DNA of 64,000 nucleotides from Limosilactobacillus balticus (GCF_014145615.1 NZ_JACIVH010000066.1:67001-131000), one strand, 5' to 3'; positions 37,885 to 47,401 are shown, numbered from the stretch's first letter. Notes: generated by a model not told the origin, from the letters alone. Made by a program: numbers and translations.

Positions 37885-39173
37885 TAATGTAATTTTTCTT
37901 GGAATTTCTGTAAGTTGTCAGGAGTTGGAGTTAAGTTAGTCCATTCAGGTGAAAGGAACTTACTATTGATTTGATAATGTGGTTGCGGTTGCTTGTTAGA
38001 AATAAAACTATTAGTAGCTTTATCAACTTTTACCCAACCAGCCCAACCGATATGGATGGTATCTTCCATAAATCCAGGCTTATCACCATCATGAGAAAGA
38101 TCCAAAATATGATTGAATCCTTGTTGACGAAGTTGGAATTTAATTTTTTCAACAGATTGGTAATACATGTTCATATCCATCCCCGTGTACTTTTCCCACT
38201 TTGAATTAACCGGTGGGATGATAAAGAGGACATTTGAATTGGTATTCTTAAACTGATTCAAAACTACTTCCAGATCGCCATATTCTGGTGACTTAGTATA
38301 ATTGAAATTCCGTTGTGATCCCTTTGTTTTCGCTAAGTTTTTCTTCACACGCTGGGTATAGAAGCTGTTTTTAATACCAAAACGGTTGTTATTAGTATCA
38401 CGTGCGGCTTCGTTCATTGCATCATCATAAAGTTCATTGTAATTGTAACGCGGAGGAAGTTTCTTAACGTTTGGGAGGATATGCTTGCCATAGTTGTTAT
38501 TCAATTGAAAACCAGAGAAAATGGCATCTTCATGAACCAGCATGTTAAGCCGGAAGCGGATAATTCCCATGTCGAAACTGCTCAGGGCTTTTCCTTCTGC
38601 AATCTTTTTGGCATATGAAGAAACAGTCCCATCTTTTCCAAGCATTGCAATTAATCGTGTTGCAATGTAGCGATCGTATGGTGATTTAGGATTAGCGTGT
38701 TGAAGCCAGTTAAGGTTAGCGAGTTCACCATTGTAGTACTTGAAAGCTGGTGGTTGAACACCCTGCTTGGTAAACCATTGTGGTGAAATGATATAGACTG
38801 CCTTATTATTTCTCATCTGCGTTTCCATTGAATTAATGTTAAAGAATTGCGGAAGAGATTGGGTACCCCGTGAACCAAAAAGGAAAGGGGTATAGTTATG
38901 ATAACGAGCAGCCATTACAGAAGGATGGAAGCGATCCATTCGCCGTAATTCACTAGAACCAAAGAATGGAACATAGTGGGTATGCTTATCACTGAGCGCT
39001 TGTTGTTTGATTGATTGATTCTTAAAAACAACGGGGCTTAGTGATACTGCAGCTTTATGTTCAATCGCCGCTGAGTGCTTTTTACTAATCGGCAGTGAAA
39101 ACAAAAGAACTACTAATAGACAAGCGACAATCAGCGGGCCAAAGATTGACCACAGCTTTTTGCCATTATGCAT
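37884..39173 (-). CDS. dltD: D-alanyl transfer protein DltD
   Basis: The 429-residue protein has an N-terminal membrane anchor (about residues 10-29) and an extracellular SGNH-like esterase domain. The nucleophile Ser lies in FFGSSELRRMD and the Asp-x-x-His pair in DTIHIGWAGW. It acts outside the membrane in the last step of D-alanylation of teichoic acids. It is the last gene of the dltXABCD operon and overlaps dltC by 8 bases. D-alanylation lowers surface negative charge and protects against cationic peptides. Confidence 0.95.
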   Translation of the reverse strand: MHNGKKLWSIFGPLIVACLLVVLLFSLPISKKHSAAIEHKAAVSLSPVVFKNQSIKQQALSDKHTHYVPFFGSSELRRMDRFHPSVMAARYHNYTPFLFGSRGTQSLPQFFNINSMETQMRNNKAVYIISPQWFTKQGVQPPAFKYYNGELANLNWLQHANPKSPYDRYIATRLIAMLGKDGTVSSYAKKIAEGKALSSFDMGIIRFRLNMLVHEDAIFSGFQLNNNYGKHILPNVKKLPPRYNYNELYDDAMNEAARDTNNNRFGIKNSFYTQRVKKNLAKTKGSQRNFNYTKSPEYGDLEVVLNQFKNTNSNVLFIIPPVNSKWEKYTGMDMNMYYQSVEKIKFQLRQQGFNHILDLSHDGDKPGFMEDTIHIGWAGWVKVDKATNSFISNKQPQPHYQINSKFLSPEWTNLTPTPDNLQKFQEKLH

Positions 39174-39405
39174 TTTGGAGCTCCTTTACCCGTTCTTCAA
39201 TCTTTTCAATAGTATCCCATTGGCTACGGTCAAATTCTGAAACCGGTACTTGAACGCCAAAAGCATCTTGTAAACCAAGCAGAAGGCTAACAGTTGCCAT
39301 TGAATCTAAAAGACCACTTTCAAAAAGATTTTGACTTGCATCACTAAAGTCTGCAGTGTCCCGACCAGTTGCATCAGCTAAAATATTAATGATTTGTTCT
39401 TGCAT
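39166..39405 (-). CDS. dltC: D-alanyl carrier protein DltC
   Basis: This 79-residue acyl-carrier-type protein has the phosphopantetheine attachment Ser35 in ESGLLDSMATVSLL. DltA loads D-alanine onto its prosthetic arm and DltB accepts it at the membrane. Activation requires a holo-ACP synthase; acpS lies divergently at 42661. It overlaps dltD and lies 19 bases after dltB. Confidence 0.96.
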   Translation of the reverse strand: MQEQIINILADATGRDTADFSDASQNLFESGLLDSMATVSLLLGLQDAFGVQVPVSEFDRSQWDTIEKIEERVKELQNA

Positions 39406-39424
39406 AATTAAAATCCTCCTAAAA

Positions 39425-40642
39425 TTATTTGAATAGATAAGTATCTAAGAACCCACTGAAGATTAAGAAAGTAAACATTACAAAGTTAAATGTGACAAAA
39501 ATAGCAACTCCAGTAGTGAACTTATTATGCGGTAGCTGTTTTAAGTTTTTACGCTTGAAACGCAGCCACCAGTCATTGACTACTAGGCCCAGACCTTGGA
39601 GAAAACCATAGAGAATATAGTACCAGGTAATTCCATGCCAAAAGCCCATTAGTAACATATTAAGCATATATGCGGTTGATGACAAGGCATTTCGATTCTT
39701 AAACCATCGTTTTTTGGTGGCAAGAAAGACGAACCGCATAAAGATATAATCACGGAACCAGAAAGAAAGGCTGATGTGCCAACGATTCCAGAACTCTTTA
39801 AGGTTTTTCGATTTGAACGGTTGCTTAAAGTTCATTGGGGTGCGTACACCCATAAAGTAACTAATAGCAACTGCAAACAATGAATAACCAGCAAAGTCAA
39901 AGAATAAGTAAAGTCCGTAAGTGTACATGACACCGACTAAGTTCCAAGAAGGGAATGATGGATCAGCCAAGGCCGCTTTTTCGAAGAAGGGGTAAAAACG
40001 CTGACCAAAGAAATAACCGATGACAAACTTGTACAAGAACCCAAGGAATAAGTAGAAGATTCCCGTATTAACAAGATTTAAATATTCCTCTCTAGTCGGG
40101 ACCTTTTTATAATCTTTTTCAAAACGCCGATAACGATCAATTGGTCCAGAAGTAATGGTTGGCATGAAGAGAATGAAACGAATGAACTTCCATGGGGAAA
40201 TCTCTTTGATCATTCCGTCACGCGTTTCAATTACTGTTCCGACTGCCCGGAAAGTTAAATAACTAATTCCCAAGAACCCAAGGAGGGAGTTATGACCAAC
40301 CATTGCTGGTGAAAGCTTAACAATTACAATCGGCAAAATTGATAGGGCGGCAGTAAAGTAAAAAACGCCACTCGAATTATTATTTTGCCGGTAGCGATGA
40401 TAAGCCATCACAATAATTGTCTGGTAAATAACATAAGCAATTAATGAAATTCCTTGTTGCCAGCTTGAACCATCGAACATTAAGAAGATAAAAATGAAAC
40501 TAATTAATGCTTCATACCAGCTAAACCTCTTCCCAAAGTAAAGGCCGATTCCCAACGGCAAAATAGCAAGAAGTAAGTAGAAGAAGTATACCGGGGTTCC
40601 ATAAGCACTGAAATTAGGAAGGTTTGAAATCCAATCAATCAT
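39425..40642 (-). CDS. dltB: MBOAT D-alanyl transferase DltB
   Basis: The 405-residue multi-spanning membrane protein has the MBOAT signature FWNRWHISLSFWFRDY and the conserved His in LLMGFWHGITWYYILYG. It forms the funnel through which D-alanine passes from DltC to the outer face, in complex with DltD and probably DltX. Its start shares one base with the dltA stop (TAATG), indicating coupled translation. Confidence 0.96.
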   Translation of the reverse strand: MIDWISNLPNFSAYGTPVYFFYLLLAILPLGIGLYFGKRFSWYEALISFIFIFLMFDGSSWQQGISLIAYVIYQTIIVMAYHRYRQNNNSSGVFYFTAALSILPIVIVKLSPAMVGHNSLLGFLGISYLTFRAVGTVIETRDGMIKEISPWKFIRFILFMPTITSGPIDRYRRFEKDYKKVPTREEYLNLVNTGIFYLFLGFLYKFVIGYFFGQRFYPFFEKAALADPSFPSWNLVGVMYTYGLYLFFDFAGYSLFAVAISYFMGVRTPMNFKQPFKSKNLKEFWNRWHISLSFWFRDYIFMRFVFLATKKRWFKNRNALSSTAYMLNMLLMGFWHGITWYYILYGFLQGLGLVVNDWWLRFKRKNLKQLPHNKFTTGVAIFVTFNFVMFTFLIFSGFLDTYLFK

Positions 40643-42168
40643 TACTTGTTAGCCTCAGCAATCATTTGTTTAACTGCAATCTTGCCATTTGCAGACATTG
40701 GGAATGATTCACGGTAAATGAATTGGGTAGGCATCATATATGGCATGATTAAACCATTTAGGCTTTCACGAATCTGTTTTGTTAATCCCGCCTCATCGTC
40801 TGTCGCTTCAGTTGGAATAACATAAGCAATCAGGTGCGTAACTTTGCCGTCTTTATTATATTTTGGAACCGCAACTGCTTGTTTGATTAAAGGACTTTTT
40901 TCAAGAGAGGCACGAACTTCATCAAGTTCAATCCGGTAACCATGTAATTTAATTTGGAAATCCATGCGGCCTTTGTGGTGAAGTAAGCCATCACTATCAA
41001 GGGTTCCTGCATCCCCTGTCCGGTAAGCAGGCACACCATCAATCTTAAAGAATGACTTGGCTGTTTTTTCTGGATTATTCATGTAGCCCCGTGCCACACT
41101 ATTACCACTGATTACAATCTCACCTTGTTCACCAGGAGTAGTGATTTCTTGATTGCCATTCCAAATGGATAATTTGACCCCTGGCTTAGCATAACCAACT
41201 GGTAAGCGGTCATTATTTTCAATGATTTCCGGTGTAATTTCGATTCCTGATACGGCGACTGTTGTTTCAGTCGGGCCGTAAGTATTGAAGATTTTAGCAT
41301 CTGGGAACCGTTGATGGAGACCTTTAGCAGTCTTTACTGTTAATTCTTCCCCACAGAAGAGGAAGGTCTTTAAACTTGGCATTTTTTGTTGGTTAAATGC
41401 CGGACTAAGCATTAACATATCAGCAAAGGATGGCGTCCCTACAAATACCTCCAGATCAAGGGTTGGTAAGGCAGTAAACATCTGACCGAAATTCTCAACA
41501 ACTTCGTGAGGAAGCGCCTTGATTGTCCCACCGTTAAGTAATGCCGGTAACCAGTACATATTTGAAAGATCAAATGAGTATGGTGGTTGACCTAAGAAAT
41601 TAGCATGTTCTTTAATTTGAAACTCGTCACTTAACATCCAGTCAACAAAGGTCATAAAATTATCGTGACTAACTTCAACCCCTTTTGGTGAACCAGTAGT
41701 TCCAGATGTAAAGAGGACATAAGCTAGTTCGTCACCATTAATCATTGCTGAAGTATCAAAAGTTTGTGGTGTTGCTAAAATCTTTTCAAGTTGTTGATGA
41801 TCGACAATTGGGGCATCAAACTGAAGATCATTACTTGGAAAATCATTAACAGCAATAATCATCGCCGGTTTAGCAGTATCTAGGATTGATTGCATCCGTG
41901 GAATTGCTGAATCGTTGGACACGGGAATATAAGTATGTCCAGCTTTTAGTGCTGCTAAAAAGCTAATAATCATTTCAACTTGATGATCACCATATACAAG
42001 AATCGGACTACGATCAGGCAAAGATTGAGTACTAAGCCACGCCGCTAAAGTATCAACCGCTGAGCTTAAGTCCGCATAAGTGGTCGTTTTGCCCATTTCA
42101 TCATATGCGATCCGCGTTGAGTTGTCTTTGGCGATTTGCTCAAAGACGGTAATAATATTCTTACTCAT
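40642..42168 (-). CDS. dltA: D-alanine--[D-alanyl carrier protein] ligase DltA
   Basis: The 508-residue ANL-superfamily enzyme activates D-alanine with ATP and loads DltC. The phosphate loop is LFTSGTTGSPKGVEVSH, the nucleotide-binding motif is FNTYGPTETTVAVS, the hinge is YRTGD, and the late catalytic Lys is in SANGKIAVKQM. Size is normal. GGAGG about 12 bases upstream gives a slightly long spacing. It is preceded by dltX. Confidence 0.96.
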   Translation of the reverse strand: MSKNIITVFEQIAKDNSTRIAYDEMGKTTTYADLSSAVDTLAAWLSTQSLPDRSPILVYGDHQVEMIISFLAALKAGHTYIPVSNDSAIPRMQSILDTAKPAMIIAVNDFPSNDLQFDAPIVDHQQLEKILATPQTFDTSAMINGDELAYVLFTSGTTGSPKGVEVSHDNFMTFVDWMLSDEFQIKEHANFLGQPPYSFDLSNMYWLPALLNGGTIKALPHEVVENFGQMFTALPTLDLEVFVGTPSFADMLMLSPAFNQQKMPSLKTFLFCGEELTVKTAKGLHQRFPDAKIFNTYGPTETTVAVSGIEITPEIIENNDRLPVGYAKPGVKLSIWNGNQEITTPGEQGEIVISGNSVARGYMNNPEKTAKSFFKIDGVPAYRTGDAGTLDSDGLLHHKGRMDFQIKLHGYRIELDEVRASLEKSPLIKQAVAVPKYNKDGKVTHLIAYVIPTEATDDEAGLTKQIRESLNGLIMPYMMPTQFIYRESFPMSANGKIAVKQMIAEANK

Positions 42169-42189
42169 ATATTATCTATTTCCTCCGCA

Positions 42190-42330
42190 TTAGAATTCGT
42201 TGTAGATAAATGGCTCTTGGCCTGCTCCATAATAACCATAAAGATAGATTAATAAAAGAAGCACTACAAAGTAAAATAATGTTTTTAAGATGAATCGTAA
42301 TGCAGGATGGCGTTGAATAATCTGAGCCAT
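42190..42330 (-). CDS. dltX: Teichoic acid D-Ala incorporation-associated protein DltX
   Basis: This 46-residue protein is encoded directly upstream of dltA. It has a charged N-terminus (MAQIIQRHPALRFILK), a single membrane helix (about residues 17-33) and the C-terminal motif EPFIYNEF, which is typical of DltX. AAGGAGAA precedes the ATG. DltX proteins are required for full D-alanylation in several Gram-positives. It opens the operon; the promoter should lie in the 330-base gap shared with acpS. Confidence 0.92.
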   Translation of the reverse strand: MAQIIQRHPALRFILKTLFYFVVLLLLIYLYGYYGAGQEPFIYNEF

Positions 42331-42660
42331 AGTTCTCCTTCTCTCATCTTTGTAAATTTGTAATTGGCATTCATATCAAGAATACCATTAATTATGTATC
42401 TCGGCTAATAGGGTGAGTTACTTTCACCTTACTATAAAATCCTTAAGAAAAAATTAATGAAATATTCAAAAATAAGAATGCTTATTGCCTTAAAATTATA
42501 ACTTTTTCTGAGCTAATTGTAACTAGAAAAACATAAACTTTATTTATAATTTTATATAACAGGACAATGATGAACTAATGTAACAATAATTGCAAGAAGC
42601 GCTCATTTTCGATAAGATTAAGCGGTAGATAATAGTGAGAATTAAGGAGACGAACGCTCG
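42331..42660. other. Divergent intergenic region between dlt operon and acpS
   Basis: This 330-base AT-rich stretch contains no open frame I can support. It should hold both divergent promoters. A GATAAT at about 42627 may be the acpS -10. On the minus strand a TATAGT near 42432 is a weak candidate for dlt. I see no strong operator or hairpin. Confidence 0.5.
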
Positions 42661-43023
42661 ATGATTAAGGGAATTGGAATTGATATAACCGAGATTGAAC
42701 GAGTTAAGAAAGCTGCGACAGCGCATTCTCAATTCATCCAGCATGTATTGACACCGCCTGAATTAGAACAGTATAGTCAATTTAGTGGTCAGCGATCAGT
42801 AGAATATCTTGCTGGTCGGTGGTCATTAAAAGAATCTTTTGCTAAAGCATATGGAACGGGGATTGGTGCTAAACTAGGCTTTCATGATATTGAAATCATT
42901 GATAACCAATATGGGGCGCCGATTGTGACTAAATCGCCGTATAATGGTAATGCTCATGCTTCAGTGAGTCATACTGCTACCTTAGTAATGACAGAAGTAA
43001 TTTTAGAAAGTGAGAATAAATAA
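42661..43023 (+). CDS. acpS: Holo-[acyl-carrier-protein] synthase
   Basis: The 120-residue transferase attaches 4'-phosphopantetheine to ACP-type proteins, here including DltC. The magnesium site is GIGIDITEIERV and the second signature is GRWSLKESFAKAYGTGIG. It ends directly where alr begins, so the two are cotranscribed, as in most Firmicutes. Confidence 0.95.
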   Translation: MIKGIGIDITEIERVKKAATAHSQFIQHVLTPPELEQYSQFSGQRSVEYLAGRWSLKESFAKAYGTGIGAKLGFHDIEIIDNQYGAPIVTKSPYNGNAHASVSHTATLVMTEVILESENK

Positions 43024-44151
43024 ATGGTTAATGGACGTTTGCGAGATACATCATTAATAGTTAACTTAGATGCATTACGTCATAATATTCAAGAACAGAA
43101 AAAAGTGTTGCCGGAAAATAGTAAAATCCTTGCCGTTGTAAAAGCAAATGCTTATGGCAATGGATTGATTCCAATTGCCCAAACAGCAATGACCAGTGGC
43201 GCAAGTGGTTTATGCGTGGCAATATTAGATGAAGCGTTAGAATTACGGGATAATGGTATTGAAGCGATGACGCTTGTTCTTGGGATTACACCAGTTGAAG
43301 ATGCGTTGATTGCTGCTCAAGCCGGAGTTTCTTTAACAGTCGGTTCCTTAGATTGGCTTGAACAATATCATCGGCTAGCACAAGTTGCCAAGCCTAAGAA
43401 ACCATTAAAGGTTCATCTTGGGATTGATTCAGGAATGGGACGAATTGGTTTTACAGCGGTAGATACATTTAAGCAAGCTGTTAAGTTGCTTGATAATCCT
43501 GAATTTGAATTTGAGGGGATGTTCACCCATTTTGCAACTGCTGATAGTCCTGATGAAAATTACTTTAATCAGCAAGTCCAACGTTGGCATAAATTTGTTG
43601 CTAGTCTTGACGAATTGCCACCATATGTTCATATGGCAAATTCGGCGACTGGTTTATGGCATCGGGAGACAATCACGGCTAATACAGTTAGAATGGGTAT
43701 TTCAATGTATGGACAAAACCCATCTGGACGTGACTTAAAATTGACGCTTGACTTACAGCCTGTTAGTTCATTAGTTTCATCAATTTCTTTTGTTAAGCAA
43801 TTAAAAGCTGGGAGATCTGTCAGCTATGGTGCTACTTATACGGCGGAGCAAGATGAATGGTTAGCCACCTTGCCCATTGGTTATGCTGATGGCTATCCAC
43901 GGTGTATGACTGGTTATAAAGTATTAGTTGACGGTCAATTTTGTGATATTGCAGGACGAGTATGTATGGATCAAATGATGATTCGCCTTCCTAAGTATTA
44001 CCCAGTCGGCACTCCAGTAGTATTGATGGGCAAGTCCGGCGATCAAGAAATTACAGCAACTGATTTAGCTGAACAGGCCGGAACTATTAACTATGAAATC
44101 CTAACTAATATTAGTAATCGGGTTCATCGCATTTATCGCCAAAGTAAATAA
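43024..44151 (+). CDS. alr: Alanine racemase
   Basis: The 375-residue PLP enzyme converts L- to D-alanine for peptidoglycan and for teichoic acid D-alanylation. The PLP Lys40 is in AVVKANAYGNG. The catalytic Tyr is in the region SYGATYTAEQDEW, and GRVCMDQMMIRLP is the conserved C-terminal motif. Its ATG begins on the base after the acpS stop. A mazF gene follows after 18 bases. Proximity to dlt and murF makes metabolic sense, since all use D-Ala. Confidence 0.96.
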   Translation: MVNGRLRDTSLIVNLDALRHNIQEQKKVLPENSKILAVVKANAYGNGLIPIAQTAMTSGASGLCVAILDEALELRDNGIEAMTLVLGITPVEDALIAAQAGVSLTVGSLDWLEQYHRLAQVAKPKKPLKVHLGIDSGMGRIGFTAVDTFKQAVKLLDNPEFEFEGMFTHFATADSPDENYFNQQVQRWHKFVASLDELPPYVHMANSATGLWHRETITANTVRMGISMYGQNPSGRDLKLTLDLQPVSSLVSSISFVKQLKAGRSVSYGATYTAEQDEWLATLPIGYADGYPRCMTGYKVLVDGQFCDIAGRVCMDQMMIRLPKYYPVGTPVVLMGKSGDQEITATDLAEQAGTINYEILTNISNRVHRIYRQSK

Positions 44152-44169
44152 TTAAGGGAAGCGAAGGTA

Positions 44170-44544
44170 ATGACAAAACGAAAAGTAAAACGGGGTGACA
44201 TCTATTACGCTGACTTATCCCCGGTAATTGGATCGGAACAGGGTGGCGTTCGTCCAGTCCTGATTCTTCAAAATGACGTGGGAAATCATTATAGTCCAAC
44301 AGTAATCATTGCTGCGATTACTGCCCAAATGCAAAAAAAGAAGATGCCTACTCATGTCCAATTAAAAGGTAAGTCGTTACCTTTAACTCATGATTCGGTC
44401 ATTTTGTTGGAGCAATTACGAACGATTGATAAACAACGATTGAAAGACCGAATTGCTCATTTGTCGCCAGAAACAATGGCAAAGGTGGATAAAGCATTAA
44501 CAATTAGTGTAGGGTTAAATGCTGCCTATGATGAAAATAAATGA
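44170..44544 (+). CDS. mazF: MazF/PemK family endoribonuclease toxin
   Basis: The 124-residue protein starts with [20 protein letters not shown] and has RPVLILQND and [10 protein letters not shown], the core of MazF. The Arg and Thr expected in the active site are present. MazF cleaves single-stranded mRNA. In B. subtilis the antitoxin gene lies between alr and the toxin; here only 18 bases separate alr and mazF, so no antitoxin is encoded in the usual place. It probably shares the acpS-alr transcript. AAGGGAAG upstream serves as ribosome-binding site. Confidence 0.93.
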   Translation: MTKRKVKRGDIYYADLSPVIGSEQGGVRPVLILQNDVGNHYSPTVIIAAITAQMQKKKMPTHVQLKGKSLPLTHDSVILLEQLRTIDKQRLKDRIAHLSPETMAKVDKALTISVGLNAAYDENK

Positions 44545-44546
44545 GT

Positions 44547-44575
44547 TTGACAATTTGCGTTAGAACTCTTATACT
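44547..44575 (+). promoter_or_regulatory. codBA promoter
   Basis: Consensus TTGACA (44547-44552), 17-base spacer, TATACT (44570-44575), starting three bases after the mazF stop. Confidence 0.85.
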
Positions 44576-44579
44576 CACT

Positions 44580-44716
44580 ATTAAATTAACCACGGTTCTT
44601 TTAATGTAGCCCAGAGAGACTACAAAAGACAAAATAATATAAGCATAGTGGGCACAAAAACTATGCTTCCTCTTTTGTAAAGCTCTAGGACCATTAAAGG
44701 GACTAGAGCTTTTTTA
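44580..44716 (+). promoter_or_regulatory. PyrR-type transcription attenuator of codBA
   Basis: Three mutually exclusive structures are visible. The PyrR-binding hairpin has stem GTAG/CTAC (44606-44609, 44620-44623) and loop CCCAGAGAGA, matching the conserved PyrR loop. The antiterminator pairs TACAAAAGA (44621-44629) with TCTTTTGTA (44671-44679) and encloses a small hairpin AAGCATAGT/ACTATGCTT (44641-44668). The terminator is AAGCTCTAG (44680-44688) / CTAGAGCTT (44703-44711) plus T run. UMP/UTP-bound PyrR should favour termination. Confidence 0.85.
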
Positions 44717-44735
44717 AGTCTAAGGAGGACATCTT

Positions 44736-46112
44736 GTGAAAGAGCAAAAGGGGACAACAATTTTTAGTATTCCAATGAAGAACAGAAAGACTAATACTTG
44801 GGATATGTTTGCAACGTGGGTCGGCGCAAATGCCAATAATGGAACATGGTTTGTCGGCGGGGTTCTCGCCGCTTGTGGATTTGCGGTTGCTATGAAGGTT
44901 TTAGTACTGTCATCCGCCTTATCATATGTATTTTTAAGTTTAGTTGGTTATATTGGTTATAAGACCGGGGTATCAACGATGACTTTAAGTCGAGCTTCAT
45001 TTGGTGAACGGGGCAGTTATCTCCCATCATTAGTTAATATTACCCAATTTATTGGTTGGACAGCAGTTAATACTTTTATCGCGGCCCAATCAGTAAGTAT
45101 TCTTTTCCATGACTTGTTAGGATGGCCTGTGTGGGGACAGCATGGTGGCTATTTAGGGTTAATAGTCGGGATTATTATCATGAGCGTGCTCCACATTATT
45201 AGTGTTTCTAGTGGATCACGTTCAGTTCAAATGATTGAACGCTTAGGAATAATCCTTGTTCTTGTGTTCGTCATTTGGGAGTCAGTAGCTGTTTTTCGCA
45301 CTGTTTCCTTTAGTCAAATTGTAAATTGGCATGTTCCCGCGCAATCAAAAATGGCAGTCGGTGCGGCGGTCGATTATGTAGCAGCTTTTAATTTAGCCTG
45401 GGTAACTGCCGGTGCTGATTTCACCCGCTTTACTGCTAAAGAAAAGAATGCAACTTTGACGCCGTTCCTTGGTGCTTTACTAGGGGTTGTATGGTTTGCT
45501 TTCATCGGCCTAATTTCAACAATTAGTATTGCAATTTCAAGTGGGGTATATAACGCAAATAACTCTGATCCGTCAACGATTGCTAGTAAGTTAGGCTTGG
45601 GGGTAGTTGCCCTCCTTGTTATTATTTTAACGTCAATGACGGCTAATGCTGTTAACTTATTAGCGGCAGGGTCAGCTCTTTCAAATATCTTTACAAAACT
45701 CAAATTAAAGTATTCATTATGGATCGTAGTATTGCTTGCGACAGTTGTGACCTTTATTCCGATGTTTGTCGGTAGTTTCCTGAGTGCTTTTGAATCGTTC
45801 CTTGACTATGTGGGGATGGTATTAGGACCTACGATTGCTATTATTTGTACGGATTTTTATTTCCGCGCTCATCGGCAATACGATGTTGCTGAATTAGGTA
45901 AAGTTGGTGGAAAATATTGGTATCGGGGAGGCGTCAACTGGGTAGCAATTATTGTCTTTGCTATTGGGGTTGCCTTCTTCTTAGGCGTTCATCAGTTGCC
46001 AATCTTCGTAAATACGATTGGGGCCACATTTATTGATATGTGTTTGAGTGGTATCCTATATTATGGAATTATGTTGCTGGTTGACCGAAAGGAAGATGAA
46101 TTATGCTATTAA
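44736..46112 (+). CDS. codB: Cytosine permease (NCS1 family)
   Basis: The 458-residue protein has about 12 membrane segments. NCS1 features are the N-terminal WDMFATWVGANANNGTWFVGG and the central NLAWVTAGADFTRF. The start is GTG with AAGGAGGA upstream. It overlaps cytosine deaminase by 10 bases, so uptake and deamination of cytosine are coupled. PyrR-dependent attenuation upstream fits a pyrimidine salvage role. Confidence 0.92.
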   Translation: MKEQKGTTIFSIPMKNRKTNTWDMFATWVGANANNGTWFVGGVLAACGFAVAMKVLVLSSALSYVFLSLVGYIGYKTGVSTMTLSRASFGERGSYLPSLVNITQFIGWTAVNTFIAAQSVSILFHDLLGWPVWGQHGGYLGLIVGIIIMSVLHIISVSSGSRSVQMIERLGIILVLVFVIWESVAVFRTVSFSQIVNWHVPAQSKMAVGAAVDYVAAFNLAWVTAGADFTRFTAKEKNATLTPFLGALLGVVWFAFIGLISTISIAISSGVYNANNSDPSTIASKLGLGVVALLVIILTSMTANAVNLLAAGSALSNIFTKLKLKYSLWIVVLLATVVTFIPMFVGSFLSAFESFLDYVGMVLGPTIAIICTDFYFRAHRQYDVAELGKVGGKYWYRGGVNWVAIIVFAIGVAFFLGVHQLPIFVNTIGATFIDMCLSGILYYGIMLLVDRKEDELCY

Positions 46113-47347
46113 AAAATGTCCATGTTGATAATCATGAAGAAGTAGTCGATGTTCGAATTCTTAATGGAAAATTTAGTGAGATTAAAGCTAACTTAACACC
46201 CCATGACGGGGAAAAAGTTATTGACGGTAAAGAAAATTTACTTTTACCACCATTTGTTGATTCTCATGTTCACTTAGACGCTACGCTTACTGCTGGTCAG
46301 CCAGAATGGAATGAAACTGGGACTTTATTTGATGGGATCCGGATTTGGAGTGAACGGAAACAAGATTTAACGAAGGAAGATGTTAAATCGCGTGCGAAAA
46401 AGACATTACTAAATATGGTTGGTCATGGAATTCAACACGTCCGAAGCCATGTTGATGTGACCGATCCCCATTTAATTGCCGCCCGTGCTCTCCTTGAACT
46501 GCGTGAAGAATTAAAAGACCAAATCGACTTGCAGTTGGTTGCTTTTCCACAAGAAGGTATTCTCAGCTATCCTCATGGCCGTGAATTAATGGAGCAGGCG
46601 GTTAAGGAAGGATTAGATGTTGTTGGTGGCATTCCCCATTTTGAATTTACAACTGAATATGGTTGGCAATCTGTCCATTTCTTAATGGCCCTCGCAGATA
46701 AATATGATCGTTTAGTGGATGTTCACTGTGATGAAATTGATGATCCTGCTTCGCGTAACCTTGAAGTTTTAGCGACTGAAGCCTATGAACGAGGGATGAA
46801 GGACCGGGTTACGGCAAGTCATACGACAGCGATGGGATCATATAATGATGCTTATACTTATAAATTATTCCGTCTATTAAAGATGAGTGGTATTAACTTT
46901 GTATCTAATCCATTAGTTAATGTTCACCTTGGCGGCCGCTTCGATACTTATCCAAAGCGTCGCGGCGTTACCCGGATTAAGGAATTAACAGAAGCGGGGA
47001 TTAATGTGTCCTTTGGGGAGGATGATATCCAAGATCCGTGGAATCCGCTCGGTGATGGTAATATGTTAGATGCAGTTACGATGGGTGTTTATATTGCTCA
47101 CTTAATGGGTTACCACCAACTGCAAGATGCCTTTAATTACGTAACTTATAACGGTGCGAAGACATTGCATATTAGTGATGATTATGGAATTGAAGTAGGA
47201 AAACCGGCAAACTGTATCTTATTAAATGCCCATGACTTCTATAATGCCCTTAATAAGCATGTTGAAGTTCTTTATAATATTCGTCATGGGAAGGTCCTTG
47301 CCGAGACGAAACCAGCTGAAACCAAAGTTAATATCAAACAAAATTAA
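46103..47347 (+). CDS. codA: Cytosine deaminase
   Basis: The 414-residue amidohydrolase converts cytosine to uracil and ammonia. Metal ligands and catalytic residues are visible: FVDSHVHLDATL, DVHCDEIDDP, TASHTTAMGSY and SFGEDDIQDPW. It belongs to the bacterial, not the yeast-type, family. It overlaps codB and is followed by a T-box leader that starts a new transcript. No terminator hairpin is obvious before that promoter. Confidence 0.94.
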   Translation: MLLKNVHVDNHEEVVDVRILNGKFSEIKANLTPHDGEKVIDGKENLLLPPFVDSHVHLDATLTAGQPEWNETGTLFDGIRIWSERKQDLTKEDVKSRAKKTLLNMVGHGIQHVRSHVDVTDPHLIAARALLELREELKDQIDLQLVAFPQEGILSYPHGRELMEQAVKEGLDVVGGIPHFEFTTEYGWQSVHFLMALADKYDRLVDVHCDEIDDPASRNLEVLATEAYERGMKDRVTASHTTAMGSYNDAYTYKLFRLLKMSGINFVSNPLVNVHLGGRFDTYPKRRGVTRIKELTEAGINVSFGEDDIQDPWNPLGDGNMLDAVTMGVYIAHLMGYHQLQDAFNYVTYNGAKTLHISDDYGIEVGKPANCILLNAHDFYNALNKHVEVLYNIRHGKVLAETKPAETKVNIKQN

Positions 47348-47366
47348 AAAAAACTCATAATAGTTA

Positions 47367-47395
47367 TTGACAAGTTAGGGAATGACCGGTATGTT
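47367..47395 (+). promoter_or_regulatory. Promoter of the T-box-controlled hydratase
   Basis: TTGACA (47367-47372), a 17-base spacer, and TATGTT (47390-47395). Confidence 0.7.
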
Positions 47396-47401
47396 ATATC
47401 C

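Noticed and set aside
44152-44169. Search for a mazE antitoxin gene between alr and mazF
   Set aside because: Only 18 bases are available, containing the mazF ribosome-binding site.
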